DNA of 58,437 nucleotides from Armatimonadetes bacterium UBA5352 (GTDB lineage Bacteria > Armatimonadota > Zipacnadia > Zipacnadales > UBA5352), in the NCBI GenBank assembly GCA_002411015.1, contig DHPY01000064.1, positions 1 through 58,437 of the forward strand, given 5' to 3'. The notes beneath the pieces were generated by a model. It worked only from the letters and a program-made list of their open reading frames with translations. It did not search any database and had not been told where the DNA came from. The translations under genes were made by a program, and so were the position numbers. Shown in pieces: positions 48,450-57,958 of the stretch. The first letter of the stretch is position 1; each line of letters opens with the position of its first letter.

Positions 48450-50117
48450 TCATCCCTCGATTCGGTCGGCGATCTCGATGGCTGTGAACGGCAGCCCGTC
48501 GTAGCGCGTGATCAACTCCACATCCCCGACGAGTTGCTGCTCGCGGAGGATGCTCGCGAGCTGCCCCCACGCGTTGCCCTCGACGATCACGACGCGCCTG
48601 CGCTCGCCAATGCACTCCTTCACTGCCTCACGGTTGAGCGGCCAGATCTGCGCGAAGTGCAGCATCGCGGCGCTGTGCCCGCGCATCCGCAGGATATCCA
48701 CGGCCTCGCGGCAGGGGAGGTAGGTCGAGCCCCAGCAGATCAGCAGCGTCTCCGCGCCGCCCTCGTCGCCATACAGCTCCGGCGGCAGCGATTCGGCGAT
48801 CATCCCACCGGTCTTGCGCAGACGCTTGTCCATCATCGCCTGCGCGATCTCGAGATTCTCCGTGATGTGCCCATCTTCGTCATGCTCATCGGAGTCGGCC
48901 GATACGAAGGCCTCACCACCGGGGATGGCTCGAGGTGACACGCCGCTTTCGGTGATCTCATAGCGCCTGTAGTCAGCGCCCGCTTCCATCATGATCTGCC
49001 GGTCAATCTGCCGAGGTGTCTCATCCAGCGGTTCGCCGTTCACCCGCAGATCGCCAAGGTACTGGTCCATCATGTAGATAACCGGCGTCTGCCAGCGGTG
49101 TGCGGTCTGGAGCGCGTGGCGCATCAGTTCGTGGCAGTGGCGCGGGCGGCCCGGAGCGAAGATCGCGCGCGGGAACTCGCCATGGCCGGTGCGCAGCGCG
49201 AAGAGCAGGTCGCCCTGCGCGGTGCGCGTCGGCAGGCCGGTTGCCGGGCCCGGGCGCTGGCCGAGCATGATGACCATCGGAAGCTCAAGCATCCCCGCGA
49301 GCGATATGCCCTCACTCATCAGCGCCATCCCGCCGCCGGAGGTCGTGACGATCGCGGGCACGCCGGCGTAGGTCGCGCCGCAGGCCATGTTGATTGCCGC
49401 GATCTCGTCCTCGGCCTGTTCCGCGATGAGCCCGTACTCCTCGTCATGCTTGGCGAGCCATGCGAAGACGCCGGTGGAGGGCGTCATCGGGTATGCTGCG
49501 ATGAACTTCACTCCTGAGACCGCCGCGGAGATGGCGGTTGCCTCGATGCCATCGTAGACCTTCCGCGGCGCGCCCGCGGGCTGAGGGGCCTCCAGAGCGC
49601 CCTGATGCGCCGCGGCAAGCTCTGCGCCGCGCTGAACAAGGTCGCGGTTGCTCTGAACGACCTGCTCGCCCTTCGCCTGGAACGCCTCGTCGAGGTAGCC
49701 GGTCAGCGGCTCGAGAGGGTAGCCGAGGATCGTGAAGATCGCGCCCCCGGCGACCGAGTTCGCCATGATCGCCTTGCCCTTCTCCTTCGCGGTCTCGGTG
49801 AACGGGATCGGGATGACGCCCTCCTCCGCCTCTTTCCCGTCGAAGAGGACGATGCCGCCCTCGCGGACCTCTTCGCCCAGCGTGTGGAGGGCCTCCTCCG
49901 TAAGCGCCACGAGCAGGTCGGCGTTCTCCCGGCTGGAGGTGATCGGATAGTCGGCGACGCGCACGTCCTGCCAGTTCAGGCCGCCGCGGATGCGCGACAT
50001 GTAGCTTTGTGTGGAGAAGACCCACAGGCCCATCGAGGCGAATGCATCCACGAGGAGATGCCCGGTGGTTTTGATGCCCTGCCCGGCCTCCCCGGCGATG
50101 CGGATGTTCAGATCCAT
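48450..50117 (-). CDS. korA: 2-oxoacid:ferredoxin oxidoreductase, gamma-alpha fusion subunit
   Basis: A 555-residue protein. The N-terminal gamma domain (IRIAGEAGQGIKTTGHLL, FSTQSYMSRIRGG, residues 1-180) is fused to the alpha (pyrimidine-binding) domain, beginning near residue 195 with SAAVSGVKFIAAYPMTPSTG. Further motifs include MACGATYAGVPAIVTTSGGG and MLGQRPGPATGLPTRT. The C-terminal domain has ICWGSTYLPCREAVDIL. The order is typical of the KorA/PorA-type two-gene oxidoreductase. It works with the downstream beta subunit. Transcription starts upstream, in the divergent-free gap after 50118. ATG after GGGAGGGCTGCGACC. Confidence 0.9.
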   Translation of the reverse strand: MDLNIRIAGEAGQGIKTTGHLLVDAFASMGLWVFSTQSYMSRIRGGLNWQDVRVADYPITSSRENADLLVALTEEALHTLGEEVREGGIVLFDGKEAEEGVIPIPFTETAKEKGKAIMANSVAGGAIFTILGYPLEPLTGYLDEAFQAKGEQVVQSNRDLVQRGAELAAAHQGALEAPQPAGAPRKVYDGIEATAISAAVSGVKFIAAYPMTPSTGVFAWLAKHDEEYGLIAEQAEDEIAAINMACGATYAGVPAIVTTSGGGMALMSEGISLAGMLELPMVIMLGQRPGPATGLPTRTAQGDLLFALRTGHGEFPRAIFAPGRPRHCHELMRHALQTAHRWQTPVIYMMDQYLGDLRVNGEPLDETPRQIDRQIMMEAGADYRRYEITESGVSPRAIPGGEAFVSADSDEHDEDGHITENLEIAQAMMDKRLRKTGGMIAESLPPELYGDEGGAETLLICWGSTYLPCREAVDILRMRGHSAAMLHFAQIWPLNREAVKECIGERRRVVIVEGNAWGQLASILREQQLVGDVELITRYDGLPFTAIEIADRIEG

Positions 50118-50236
50118 GGTCGCAGCCCTCCCGCCTGTCGTGATCGCTGCTATAGTCTTCGACGGACAATGAGACGGGCCTGCACCGATAGGCGCGGGGA
50201 AAGGGGAAGGGTGAGAGGTGAAGGGAGGAACGACAA

Positions 50237-50263
50237 CGGCAACGGCGGAGGTCGCCGTTGCCG
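50237..50263 (-). terminator. Hairpin terminator 3' of the DUF4838 gene
   Basis: An 11-bp perfect stem (50237-50247 with 50253-50263, arms CGGCAACGGCG and CGCCGTTGCCG) and 5-nt loop follows the stop of the minus-strand gene ending at 50349. Confidence 0.6.
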
Positions 50264-50290
50264 CTCTCTTCCGTCCCCCCTCATCCCGTC

Positions 50291-50313
50291 GGCTCCGCGT
50301 CGTTTGCGGAGCC
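50291..50313 (-). terminator. Second GC hairpin 3' of the DUF4838 gene
   Basis: An 8-bp perfect stem (50291-50298 with 50306-50313) with a 7-nt loop lies between the gene end and the hairpin at 50237. The flanks contain long G-runs. Confidence 0.45.
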
Positions 50314-50348
50314 CAGGGAGAGGGGGGGCCGAGGGGGGGTAGGCGCCG

Positions 50349-52787
50349 TCAGTCCAGCTTCACCACCATGAAGTCATCTATGTAGATCTTCCCATCCGGG
50401 TCCCAGCCGTCCACGAGCGGGAGCACCAGCGCGTGCGTGACCTTCTTTCCACCGATCTCCGCGGGAAGCGTTCCCGCCGCGGCTATAGCCTGCCACCGGC
50501 CCTGCACCGGCACGATCTCGCTGCTGATGCTGCCCGGGAGGTTCGTGTTCGTCTCATCGCGTGGCGTGATCTGAACGCCCACCGTGCCCATGGTCTGCTG
50601 CCCCTCGGGTACGTAGACGAAGGCCGTCACCGCGTAGCTGCCCGGCTCAAGCACCAGGCTCTGATTGGGGCCGCCGCGGTCCATGCCGTCCACGCACAGC
50701 GAGGCTTCGCCGGTGTGAGCGATCTCCGTCGTGCGGTAGTTCGCGCCGCTATTGGCGATCCACTTGCTCCAGCCGGTCGCCCAGTCCCCGCCCTCCTCGA
50801 AGCTCGGGTTGGCGTTGAGCGCCTCCATATCCCCGCGGGTGACCTTCAGGAGGAGCGACGCGTTCTGTCGCACCATCTCAAACGGCGAGGTCTCCGCGAT
50901 CTCCTCGATCCGTGAGCGCACCGCGTCGCTCGACTTCACCCACTCGTAGAGCTGCCACATCCGGTTGCTGCCCCAGTCGGAGCCGGTTGTGGCGGCGTAG
51001 CGAGTCGGTGGGAGCGGGTGCACCAGCACCGGATCGTTCTCGAACTCGAGTGCGAGGTCGAGCCGCTTCTGCGCATAGGCGACCGGGGCGAAATTGCCCT
51101 CAAGAATCGCAAGGGCTTCCTGCTCGCTCGTCGGCGCAGCCATCGTGTCCGTAACGCGCGGATACGCCAGCGCCGAGGCCTCGCAGTACTCGAAGGCGCG
51201 CATCAGCAGCTCTCCGCGGGCCCGCTGCTTGTCGGTCTGGGCGTTCGCGACGGCCTCCTCAAGCCACTCCCGGCACTGCGCGATCTCCTCGGGCGTCACC
51301 TCCGCGAGGTAGTTCGGCGAGTTGAAGCGCAGGTACTGGCCCTGGTCGGTGAACCACGCCGACTTCGGCATGCGCTCGGTCCAGAAGCTCTCCCAGAACT
51401 CGTAGTAGCTGCGCAGCGCATCGGCCGAATCCGGGCCGCAGGTGCGCTCGAACCAGTCATCAAGCAGCGCGTCTATGTCCAGCTTCGGGTCCCAGTTCAG
51501 CGCGAGATATGCGTAGAGCTTTGGGCCCTCGCCGAAGTTCGGGTAGGCCTCCGCGTAGAGGGCGCGGACGCCGTTGTCATAGCCCCATGAGAGGTACTCG
51601 GCCATCCTGTGAGGATAGTAACGCGGGAGGGCGTAAGGGGTGCCGTAGATGTAGTCATACCAGCCGAGGGTCGGCGACTTCTCCGCCCACTCCAGGGTCA
51701 GCGCATGCCCCTGCTCCTCGATCTCCGGCTTCGCCCACTTCATCCGGTCGTAGGTCATGTAGGGGATGATATGCGGATGCACATCCACCCGCGTGGGCGG
51801 CTCGACAACGTTGTTATACGCGAGGCAGCCGAAGTACTTGTCCGGATAGACCTTCAGCACACCCTCGACAATCTGATTGGCCCATTCGAAATAGGCGTCT
51901 GAGTAGTCCACAAGGCCGAGGAAGTTGTTCTCCCCCGTGATCTTCGCGAGACAGTCGTCGCACTGGCAGAAGTTCCGGTTGTCATTGATCCCGAGCGAGT
52001 AGGAGATGGCCTGAGGATTTGCGTCGAAGTAGGCGATGATGTTCCGGATGGCCTCCTCGACGCTCCCCTCCGCGCTGAAGCACGGCTGCCAGCCCTCCTC
52101 GCGAGTGGGGATCAGCCGCTCGCCGTTGACGATCGGGTAGAACTCGGGGTGCGTCTGCGCATACTCCTCAAACGGGAAGAGGTTGCGCAGGTTGTGATGG
52201 AAGCTCACGGTCCCGTGCATGCCGTTGCGCAGCGCCCAGTCGTTATGAATGCCGCGCCCGCCGCTGAAGAGCCGCGACATGAAGGCAGGCTCATCGCTGA
52301 CCGTCTCATCCGGGACCACGATGGCCTGCGCCGCAGGGACATCGCGCCCGTTCTCGCCGGGCAGGAGCCACCGCACGCCGACGAAGCGCTTCAGGAAGCC
52401 GAAGACGCCGAGCTGTGTGCCGCTGGGGCTGTTGCCGACGATCACGACTGTATCCGCCGCCGGAACCTGGATGGTGTAGGCGTCCACATCCCTGCCCGCA
52501 GGCGCGATGCCTTCCCCAATCACGTACGGCGTCTCTCCGATATGTATCGCCGCCATCCCGTCCACCCGCTCAGTCGCGATCTGCAACTCAGCGCCGGACG
52601 CTTCACGCACGCAATCCTGCAGTTCGCCCGCGGCAAGCTCGATCTCCGGCGTAACGACCTCCGGAGTGACGATGACGGCCATAGGGCGGCCATCCCGTAC
52701 GATTGTCACCGGTGCCGCGCATGCTGTCATGGATACCACCAGCATAGTCAGAAGTGTGCTTGCCACCACGGATGTCAGCCTTCGCAT
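50349..52787 (-). CDS. Secreted DUF4838 protein with C-terminal carbohydrate-binding-like domain
   Basis: An 812-residue protein. A signal peptide (SVVASTLLTMLVVSMTACAAP; the cysteine could be a lipid site, though M at -3 is unusual) is followed by an N-terminal alpha/beta domain like the alpha-glucuronidase N-region (about 27-145). The DUF4838 core (about 150-470) follows with ISYSLGINDNRNFCQCDDC, YMTYDRMKW, GWYDYIYGTPYALPRYYP and YAEAYPNFGEGPKLYAYLAL. A helical region precedes a jelly-roll domain (about 655-812; NANPSFEEGGDWATGW, ALVLPLVDGWDPDGKIYID). The function of DUF4838 is not established, but it is likely glycan-related. It is a paralogue of the gene upstream. Confidence 0.8.
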   Translation of the reverse strand: MRRLTSVVASTLLTMLVVSMTACAAPVTIVRDGRPMAVIVTPEVVTPEIELAAGELQDCVREASGAELQIATERVDGMAAIHIGETPYVIGEGIAPAGRDVDAYTIQVPAADTVVIVGNSPSGTQLGVFGFLKRFVGVRWLLPGENGRDVPAAQAIVVPDETVSDEPAFMSRLFSGGRGIHNDWALRNGMHGTVSFHHNLRNLFPFEEYAQTHPEFYPIVNGERLIPTREEGWQPCFSAEGSVEEAIRNIIAYFDANPQAISYSLGINDNRNFCQCDDCLAKITGENNFLGLVDYSDAYFEWANQIVEGVLKVYPDKYFGCLAYNNVVEPPTRVDVHPHIIPYMTYDRMKWAKPEIEEQGHALTLEWAEKSPTLGWYDYIYGTPYALPRYYPHRMAEYLSWGYDNGVRALYAEAYPNFGEGPKLYAYLALNWDPKLDIDALLDDWFERTCGPDSADALRSYYEFWESFWTERMPKSAWFTDQGQYLRFNSPNYLAEVTPEEIAQCREWLEEAVANAQTDKQRARGELLMRAFEYCEASALAYPRVTDTMAAPTSEQEALAILEGNFAPVAYAQKRLDLALEFENDPVLVHPLPPTRYAATTGSDWGSNRMWQLYEWVKSSDAVRSRIEEIAETSPFEMVRQNASLLLKVTRGDMEALNANPSFEEGGDWATGWSKWIANSGANYRTTEIAHTGEASLCVDGMDRGGPNQSLVLEPGSYAVTAFVYVPEGQQTMGTVGVQITPRDETNTNLPGSISSEIVPVQGRWQAIAAAGTLPAEIGGKKVTHALVLPLVDGWDPDGKIYIDDFMVVKLD

Positions 52788-52823
52788 GAGTGCCTCCTGT
52801 CCATTACTCTCTCTCAGCAGCGT

Positions 52824-55259
52824 TCAGTCCGGAAGCCGGATCAGTCTCAGGTCATCGAAATAGACAACCTTCCCGGCAGGATAGTCTCGCGCCCATACGC
52901 CCGCCCGGATGGTCACAGCGCCTGCGGGGGATTGTGTCGCGTCCATCACCGTGGCGACAGTCTGCCACTGGCCAGGCGTCGGAGTGATGCTCGCGGTGCC
53001 CCCGCCGGGGAGGTTGCCGCCCGCCTCGCTCAGAGCGCGCAGGCTCAGATCAACGAAACCACCCGTCGGCTGCCCCTCGGGCAGGAAGAGACTGGCGACC
53101 AGGCAGTAGCGGCCGGGCTCGAATGGCACCGACTGGTGCGGGCCTCCGTACTGCACACCCTCCGCGATTATCCCGAAGTCGCCACTGTGCGCGGCCTGCT
53201 GCGATCGAATCAGCTTCCCCACGCCCTCCTGCAGCCAATAGCTATAGTGCGCCGCCTGCGCCCCGTCGCCCTCCTCAAAAGACCAGTTGGTGTTGAGCGG
53301 CTCACCTTCGGGGTCGAGCGTCGCGAGGATCGTCTGAGCGTGCATGCGCAGCCCCGGCGCGGAGTCCTCCGCTGTCATCTCGGCCAGTCCGCTCCGCACC
53401 GCCTCGGAGCGCGATGCCCAGTCGAAGAGCGTCCAGAGGTCCTGCGCGCCCCAGTCCAGCCCGGAGAGAGCCGCGTTCCGGTCGATGTCAGTGCCATGCT
53501 GCAGGAACGGGTCGTCCGCGAACTCCACCTTCGCCAGCCGGCGGCGCTTCTCCGCCATCTCACCGCGCAGCCGCACCGTCGCCAGGTGATCCAGCGCCTC
53601 CGCCTCCGTCAGCAGTGCCGGCGGCTGAGCCGTGCGCGGGTACGCGAGCGCCGAGGCCTCGTAGTACTCAAACGCCCTGAGCAGCAGCTTCGCCCGGGCC
53701 TGCTGATCGGCGGTGCCTGCGTGCGCCACGGCGGCCTCAAGCCACTCGCGCGACTGCGCGATCTCCTCAGGCGTCACGTCCTCGAGGTAGGTCGCCACGT
53801 TGAACGGCAGGTACTGCCGCCCGCGCGCATACCAGTCCGACTCGATGGCTCGCCGCGTCCAGAAGTCCTCCCAATGCTCGTAGTAGCTCCGGAGGAATGG
53901 CGCAGCCTCCTCGCCGACCGCCAGCGTATACCACTCCTCCAGCAGCGCATCCAGGTCCTGATACGGGTCCCACTGTAGCTTCAGCGAGACGTAGAGCTTC
54001 GGGCCCTCACCGAAGTTGGGGTAGGCCTCAGCGGTGTGCCCGCGCACTCCGTTCTCCGCGGCAAAGCGGTAGTACTCTCCCATGGCATGGGGGTAGAGTC
54101 GCGGAACAAGATACGCTGCACCGTAGATGTAGTCGTACCAGCCGACCGTGGATGCCGCCTCCGCCCAGCGCCTCGTCAGCTCCTCAGCCGCCGCCCGGGC
54201 CTCTGGATCGATCCACTGCATCCGGTCGTAGGTCATGTACGGAATCAGCCGCGGGTGCATCTTGACTCGATCGGGCGGCTCGAAGATCTCGGAGTACGCC
54301 AGGAAGCCGAACCACTTGTCCGGGTGCTTCTCCAGCACCCCCTCGACCACTGCGTTTGCCCAGGTGAGGTAGCGGTCGGTCAGATGGTCGCGGTTCACCA
54401 TGTTCTTGCGGCCAGGATCAAGCGCACGGCAGTTCTCGCACTGACAATGCCCGCCACTGTCCGTGACGCCCAGCGAGTAGCTCTCCGCCTCGGGCTGCTC
54501 GTCGAAGAACCTGCAGATCCTCTCGACCGCGACGTCCACGATGCCCGGGGCCGTGAGGCACGGCTGCCAGCCGGAGTTGTAGTGATCGGCCGTAGGGAAG
54601 AACCGCTCGCCGTCGTGGATGGGGAAGAACTCCGGATGCTCCTGCATCTCGCTCGGGGGGAAGAGGATGTAGAGCTGGTGGTGGAACTCCACGCGCGAGT
54701 GCAGCCGGTTGCGCCGCGCCCAGAGCTGCTGCCCGGGGTGGCGCAGGCCGAAGTACTTTCGCGAGAAGAACGCCGGCTCCTCGCGGACGGGTTCATCAGG
54801 CACGGTGATCGTGGCCATCTCTGGGACATACGTGCCGCTCTCGCCGGGCACCAGCCAGCGCACGCCGAGGTAGCGCTCGAGGAACTCGTAGATGCCGAAC
54901 TCCGTCCCCCAGTCGCTCGGCCCGAGGATCACGATCGTCTGCGGGTCCGGGAACTCAATGACGAAGCCGTCGGCGTCGAGGCCGCCGAGATCCACCACCA
55001 GCGCCTCCACTGCCGGTGTGCGGCCGATGTGGATCGCGATCGTCCCCTCAGGCGCCTCCTCCGCCAGCGGAAGCTCGGCGCCGCTGGCGCGCCGGGTGAG
55101 AGAGCGAATCTCCTCGACCGCCTCCGCGAGCGGCTCCGATGCGCCGGGCTGGAGGATGATGGCGGCCTGCGGCCTGCCCTCACCAACAAGGGTGATGCTG
55201 GCTGCCGAAGCACAGGAAGCTGCCATAAGACACACGATCGTGGCGACATGGAGCCTCAT
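52824..55259 (-). CDS. Secreted DUF4838 protein (upstream paralogue)
   Basis: An 811-residue paralogue of the following gene with the same domain order. A signal peptide (VATIVCLMAASCASA) precedes the N-terminal alpha/beta domain. The DUF4838 core has SYSLGVTDSGGHCQCENC, YMTYDRMQW, GWYDYIYGAAYLVPRLYP and AYPNFGEGPKLYVSLKLQWD. The C-terminal jelly roll (about 655-811; NTNWSFEEGDGAQAAHYSYW) is close to that of its neighbour. Sequence resemblance runs over the whole length, which points to tandem duplication. ATG at 55259 (AAAGGTGATCCCGGA before it). Adjacent to a sugar-isomerase-like gene. Confidence 0.8.
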   Translation of the reverse strand: MRLHVATIVCLMAASCASAASITLVGEGRPQAAIILQPGASEPLAEAVEEIRSLTRRASGAELPLAEEAPEGTIAIHIGRTPAVEALVVDLGGLDADGFVIEFPDPQTIVILGPSDWGTEFGIYEFLERYLGVRWLVPGESGTYVPEMATITVPDEPVREEPAFFSRKYFGLRHPGQQLWARRNRLHSRVEFHHQLYILFPPSEMQEHPEFFPIHDGERFFPTADHYNSGWQPCLTAPGIVDVAVERICRFFDEQPEAESYSLGVTDSGGHCQCENCRALDPGRKNMVNRDHLTDRYLTWANAVVEGVLEKHPDKWFGFLAYSEIFEPPDRVKMHPRLIPYMTYDRMQWIDPEARAAAEELTRRWAEAASTVGWYDYIYGAAYLVPRLYPHAMGEYYRFAAENGVRGHTAEAYPNFGEGPKLYVSLKLQWDPYQDLDALLEEWYTLAVGEEAAPFLRSYYEHWEDFWTRRAIESDWYARGRQYLPFNVATYLEDVTPEEIAQSREWLEAAVAHAGTADQQARAKLLLRAFEYYEASALAYPRTAQPPALLTEAEALDHLATVRLRGEMAEKRRRLAKVEFADDPFLQHGTDIDRNAALSGLDWGAQDLWTLFDWASRSEAVRSGLAEMTAEDSAPGLRMHAQTILATLDPEGEPLNTNWSFEEGDGAQAAHYSYWLQEGVGKLIRSQQAAHSGDFGIIAEGVQYGGPHQSVPFEPGRYCLVASLFLPEGQPTGGFVDLSLRALSEAGGNLPGGGTASITPTPGQWQTVATVMDATQSPAGAVTIRAGVWARDYPAGKVVYFDDLRLIRLPD

Positions 55260-55295
55260 TCCGGGATCACCTTTCAGTGAGGCTGGAGTACCGTC

Positions 55296-56084
55296 TCACT
55301 CGTCATCAAAGACCGCCCGCGCGACCTGCAGGTTCCGCGTGATCGCGGCCATCGGATCGGCCGTCGGCGCGGTCTCGAAGATCATCCAGCTATCGTAGCC
55401 GATCTCGTGCAGTGCGGCCGCTACGTCCTGCAGGTCCACGTCACCCTCGCCGAGGAGGTCGGCGCCCGCCTCCTTCGCGTGCACCATCTTCACACCGCGG
55501 GTGCCGAGTGCGCGGATCATCGCGCCGGGATCGTGCCCCGCGCTCTTCAGGTTGCCCATGTCATAGCAGATGCCGACTTGCGGGCGATCCGCTGTCTCGA
55601 CGGTCGCCTGCATCATCGGCAGGTCAACGGTACACTCCACACACATCAGCAGTTCCGCATCGCCGGACTCACTGATCACTTCGCGGATGCCGCGCATATC
55701 CGGCTCAAGGCGCGGGTCATCAAGTTCCGGCTCCATCGGCCCGAAGTGGTGGAGGAGGATCCCTTGGCAGCCGAGTTCAGTCGCCGCCTCGATCGCCTGC
55801 AGCAGCGTCTGTCTGCCCGCCTGCCACTCCGAGGCGTCGGTGGTCAGGCAGCTGGTTTCGCGGTAGACCGCGAGCGAGAGCGAGTTGATCTCCACAGAGT
55901 ACTCCTCGCGCAGACCCAGCAGTTCCTTACGGCCCGCACTGTCGAGCGCCATCATGCCGTGGAAGCCCGCGCCCTCTTTGGGGATGAGTTCGATCCCGTC
56001 GAAGCCAAGCTCGGCGGCGTAGCGGGACTTCTCCTCAAGGCTGAGGTCGCTGCCCATGAGCGTCTCGCGAACGGCATATCTCAT
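55296..56084 (-). CDS. Sugar phosphate isomerase/epimerase-like TIM-barrel protein
   Basis: A 262-residue AP-endonuclease-2-like barrel. The ATG follows CAGGAGCGATCCACG. Motifs: YAAELGFDGIELIPKEGAGF at the N-terminus; GCQGILLHHFGPM; MCVECTVDLPMM (candidate metal glutamate); GICYDMGNLKS (Asp); MVHAKEAGADLLGEGDVD (His); and YDSWMIFETAPTADP (Glu). This family covers xylose-isomerase-like sugar isomerases and related enzymes. The substrate is unknown. It lies upstream of the DUF4838 tandem on the same strand (36-bp gap), so it may process a sugar that the DUF4838 proteins help release. Confidence 0.8.
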   Translation of the reverse strand: MRYAVRETLMGSDLSLEEKSRYAAELGFDGIELIPKEGAGFHGMMALDSAGRKELLGLREEYSVEINSLSLAVYRETSCLTTDASEWQAGRQTLLQAIEAATELGCQGILLHHFGPMEPELDDPRLEPDMRGIREVISESGDAELLMCVECTVDLPMMQATVETADRPQVGICYDMGNLKSAGHDPGAMIRALGTRGVKMVHAKEAGADLLGEGDVDLQDVAAALHEIGYDSWMIFETAPTADPMAAITRNLQVARAVFDDE

Positions 56085-56236
56085 CGTGGATCGCTCCTGC
56101 CGAGAGGCACCTACCCCGGAGGCTCACCCTTCTCGCGACGGGTGCAGAGACCTCCCTACTCCGCCGAAAGAGGCCTGCGCTGTACGGGCGCGGAATAACC
56201 GGCCGCTCGATTACGTCGCGCCGCTGGTGATGGCAC

Positions 56237-57334
56237 GTGGCAGCAGCCACTGCAGCGCCTGAGAGCCCGCTCTCGCTCAAGCCGGAGTTCCGCGAATCGG
56301 CCGCGCGCTGGGAGGCGTTCTGGGCCGGTGAGATGCTGGACCGGCCACCGGTGGTCATCACCTGTCCAGGCGATGGTTCGGTGAGGGCACCGCGCCCGAA
56401 CTACTGGACGATGCTCAACGACCCGATTGAGCAGGTCCTCGCAGGCACCGACGCGTGGGTGCGCTCCATGCACTGGGGCGGAGACGCAATGCCGCAGTTC
56501 TCACCCGGTTTTGGTCCCGACATCTTCGCGGCATTCCTTGGCGCGGAGATCGAGTTCAGTCGCGGCATGGAGACGCGAACAAGCTGGGCAGTCACGTTCG
56601 TGGAGGACTGGCGTGATGTGCTGCCGCTGACGATAGAAACCGATGGCCGCTACTGGATGCGCATGCGCGAGCTCTACCAGCGGCTTGCGGAGGTCGCTGA
56701 GGGGCACTGGCTGGTCTCTCACCTCGACCTGCACTCCAACCTCGACGCGCTGGAAAGCATCCGCGGGGCGTCGAGGCTGTGCCTCGACCTGTACGACTTC
56801 CCGGAGCTCATTCGCGAGGCCAACGGCCAGGTGCGCGCGCTCTACGGTCCGGTCTACGAGACCTTCTACGCCGACGGGCGGATGGACCGGTGCGGCACCG
56901 GCGCCGGGTGGATCGGTGCGTTCTGTGAGGGTCGCTGCAACACCATCCAGTGCGACTTCGCCGCGCTCATCGGGCCCAGTCAGTTCCGCGAGCTGGCGGT
57001 GCCCGATCTCACGGCCGAGGCCGAGCACCTCGACCACTGCATCTACCACTGGGACGGCCCGTCGGCGCTGTGTCACATCGACGACCTGATGGGGATTGAG
57101 GCCATCGATTGCATCCAATGGGTGCCCGGCGCGGGGAATCCGCCGCTTGTTGAGTGGCTGGACCTGCTGGAGGAGGTACAGCGACGGGGAAAGAGCGTCA
57201 TGTGCTACGGATCGCTTGAGGACCTTCCGCGCTTCCACGAGCGGCTCGATCCAGCGCGGCTTTTCTACACGGCTGGCGCCCGCGACCGTGAGGAGATCGA
57301 GCGGACGCTGGAGTGGGTTGAGCAGAACTCATAA
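56237..57334 (+). CDS. Uroporphyrinogen decarboxylase-like protein
   Basis: A 365-residue protein beginning with GTG at 56237 (no strong ribosome site; the start is uncertain). Family features of the URO-D / MtaA-CmuA-type TIM barrel are present: DAMPQFSPGFGPDIFAAFLG, HWLVSHLDLHSNLDALESIR, LYDFPELIREANGQVRALYG, and CIYHWDGPSALCHIDDLM. The last carries conserved His and Asp residues near the barrel end. In this lineage such proteins are often not haem enzymes; they may be methyltransferase-like or act on small cofactors. Divergent from the isomerase gene. It ends about 90 bp before the convergent DUF2188 gene. Confidence 0.75.
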   Translation: MAAATAAPESPLSLKPEFRESAARWEAFWAGEMLDRPPVVITCPGDGSVRAPRPNYWTMLNDPIEQVLAGTDAWVRSMHWGGDAMPQFSPGFGPDIFAAFLGAEIEFSRGMETRTSWAVTFVEDWRDVLPLTIETDGRYWMRMRELYQRLAEVAEGHWLVSHLDLHSNLDALESIRGASRLCLDLYDFPELIREANGQVRALYGPVYETFYADGRMDRCGTGAGWIGAFCEGRCNTIQCDFAALIGPSQFRELAVPDLTAEAEHLDHCIYHWDGPSALCHIDDLMGIEAIDCIQWVPGAGNPPLVEWLDLLEEVQRRGKSVMCYGSLEDLPRFHERLDPARLFYTAGARDREEIERTLEWVEQNS

Positions 57335-57423
57335 CGGCGCGACCATCGTGCCGCAGGTGCGGGCGCACGCGGTCTCGCCGCTATGGCAGATGCTTGCGAA
57401 GCGGCCCGATCAGGAAGTCGCCG

Positions 57424-57624
57424 CTATGCGTACGACTTCTGATCCTTGACCGAGCCGTCCTTCCCGTACTTGATGGCGGTGGACTTTCCCTTCGCCGCGC
57501 GCTCCTTCGCGAGGTCCCAGGCTTCCTTCTGAGTGGCATGCTTCGATGACGGCCTCTTGTTGCCCTCCGCCATCACGATCCACATGTCACCCTCGTACTT
57601 CACGCTGAAGTCCTTCTTCGGCAT
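57424..57624 (-). CDS. DUF2188 family small protein
   Basis: A 66-residue protein; ATG after AGAGGGAGGCGCAGACC. The sequence MPKKDFSVKYEGDMWIVMAE, then HATQKEAWDLAKERAA and TAIKYGKDGSVKDQKSY matches the DUF2188 pattern of small beta-alpha-beta proteins with a TQKEA helix. Function unknown; often found near DNA-related or stress genes. It is alone here on the minus strand, convergent to the URO-D-like gene. Confidence 0.85.
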   Translation of the reverse strand: MPKKDFSVKYEGDMWIVMAEGNKRPSSKHATQKEAWDLAKERAAKGKSTAIKYGKDGSVKDQKSYA

Positions 57625-57958
57625 GGTCTGCGCCTCCCTCTGCTATGAAAGCCCCGTATCACAGGACGGTCTGGCGGCGGGGCTGACTGCCGTCAGGAAG
57701 AGAGCGTCACAGCCACGTCAATGTTCCCGGTCCAACACAAGTCTGCCATACTCTACGGCCCGGAAGCGTCCCTCCAAAGTCATACATAAGCCCTCTTGCC
57801 CCGCTGAGGCGGCTTCCCGGCCATCTTCACAGGATTGTTTACTCCATCAAGCGCGGTATGTCAACGTTCCAGCGGAAAAAACTGTGCATTCTTGAGCGGG
57901 ACCAGGCGATTATCCCCGGATTTGGTCTGTTCGCAGCCTCTGCAGTGCCCTTCGAGCC
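57625..57958. other. 334-bp stretch without a recognised gene
   Basis: Lower G+C than its surroundings in parts (57720-57900). Short open frames on both strands show no domain. It separates the DUF2188 gene from the EamA remnant. Confidence 0.3.

Noticed and set aside
52149..53978. 609-residue plus-strand open frame
   Set aside because: Antisense to both DUF4838 genes, spanning their junction; no signal peptide or domain is seen, so it is a shadow.
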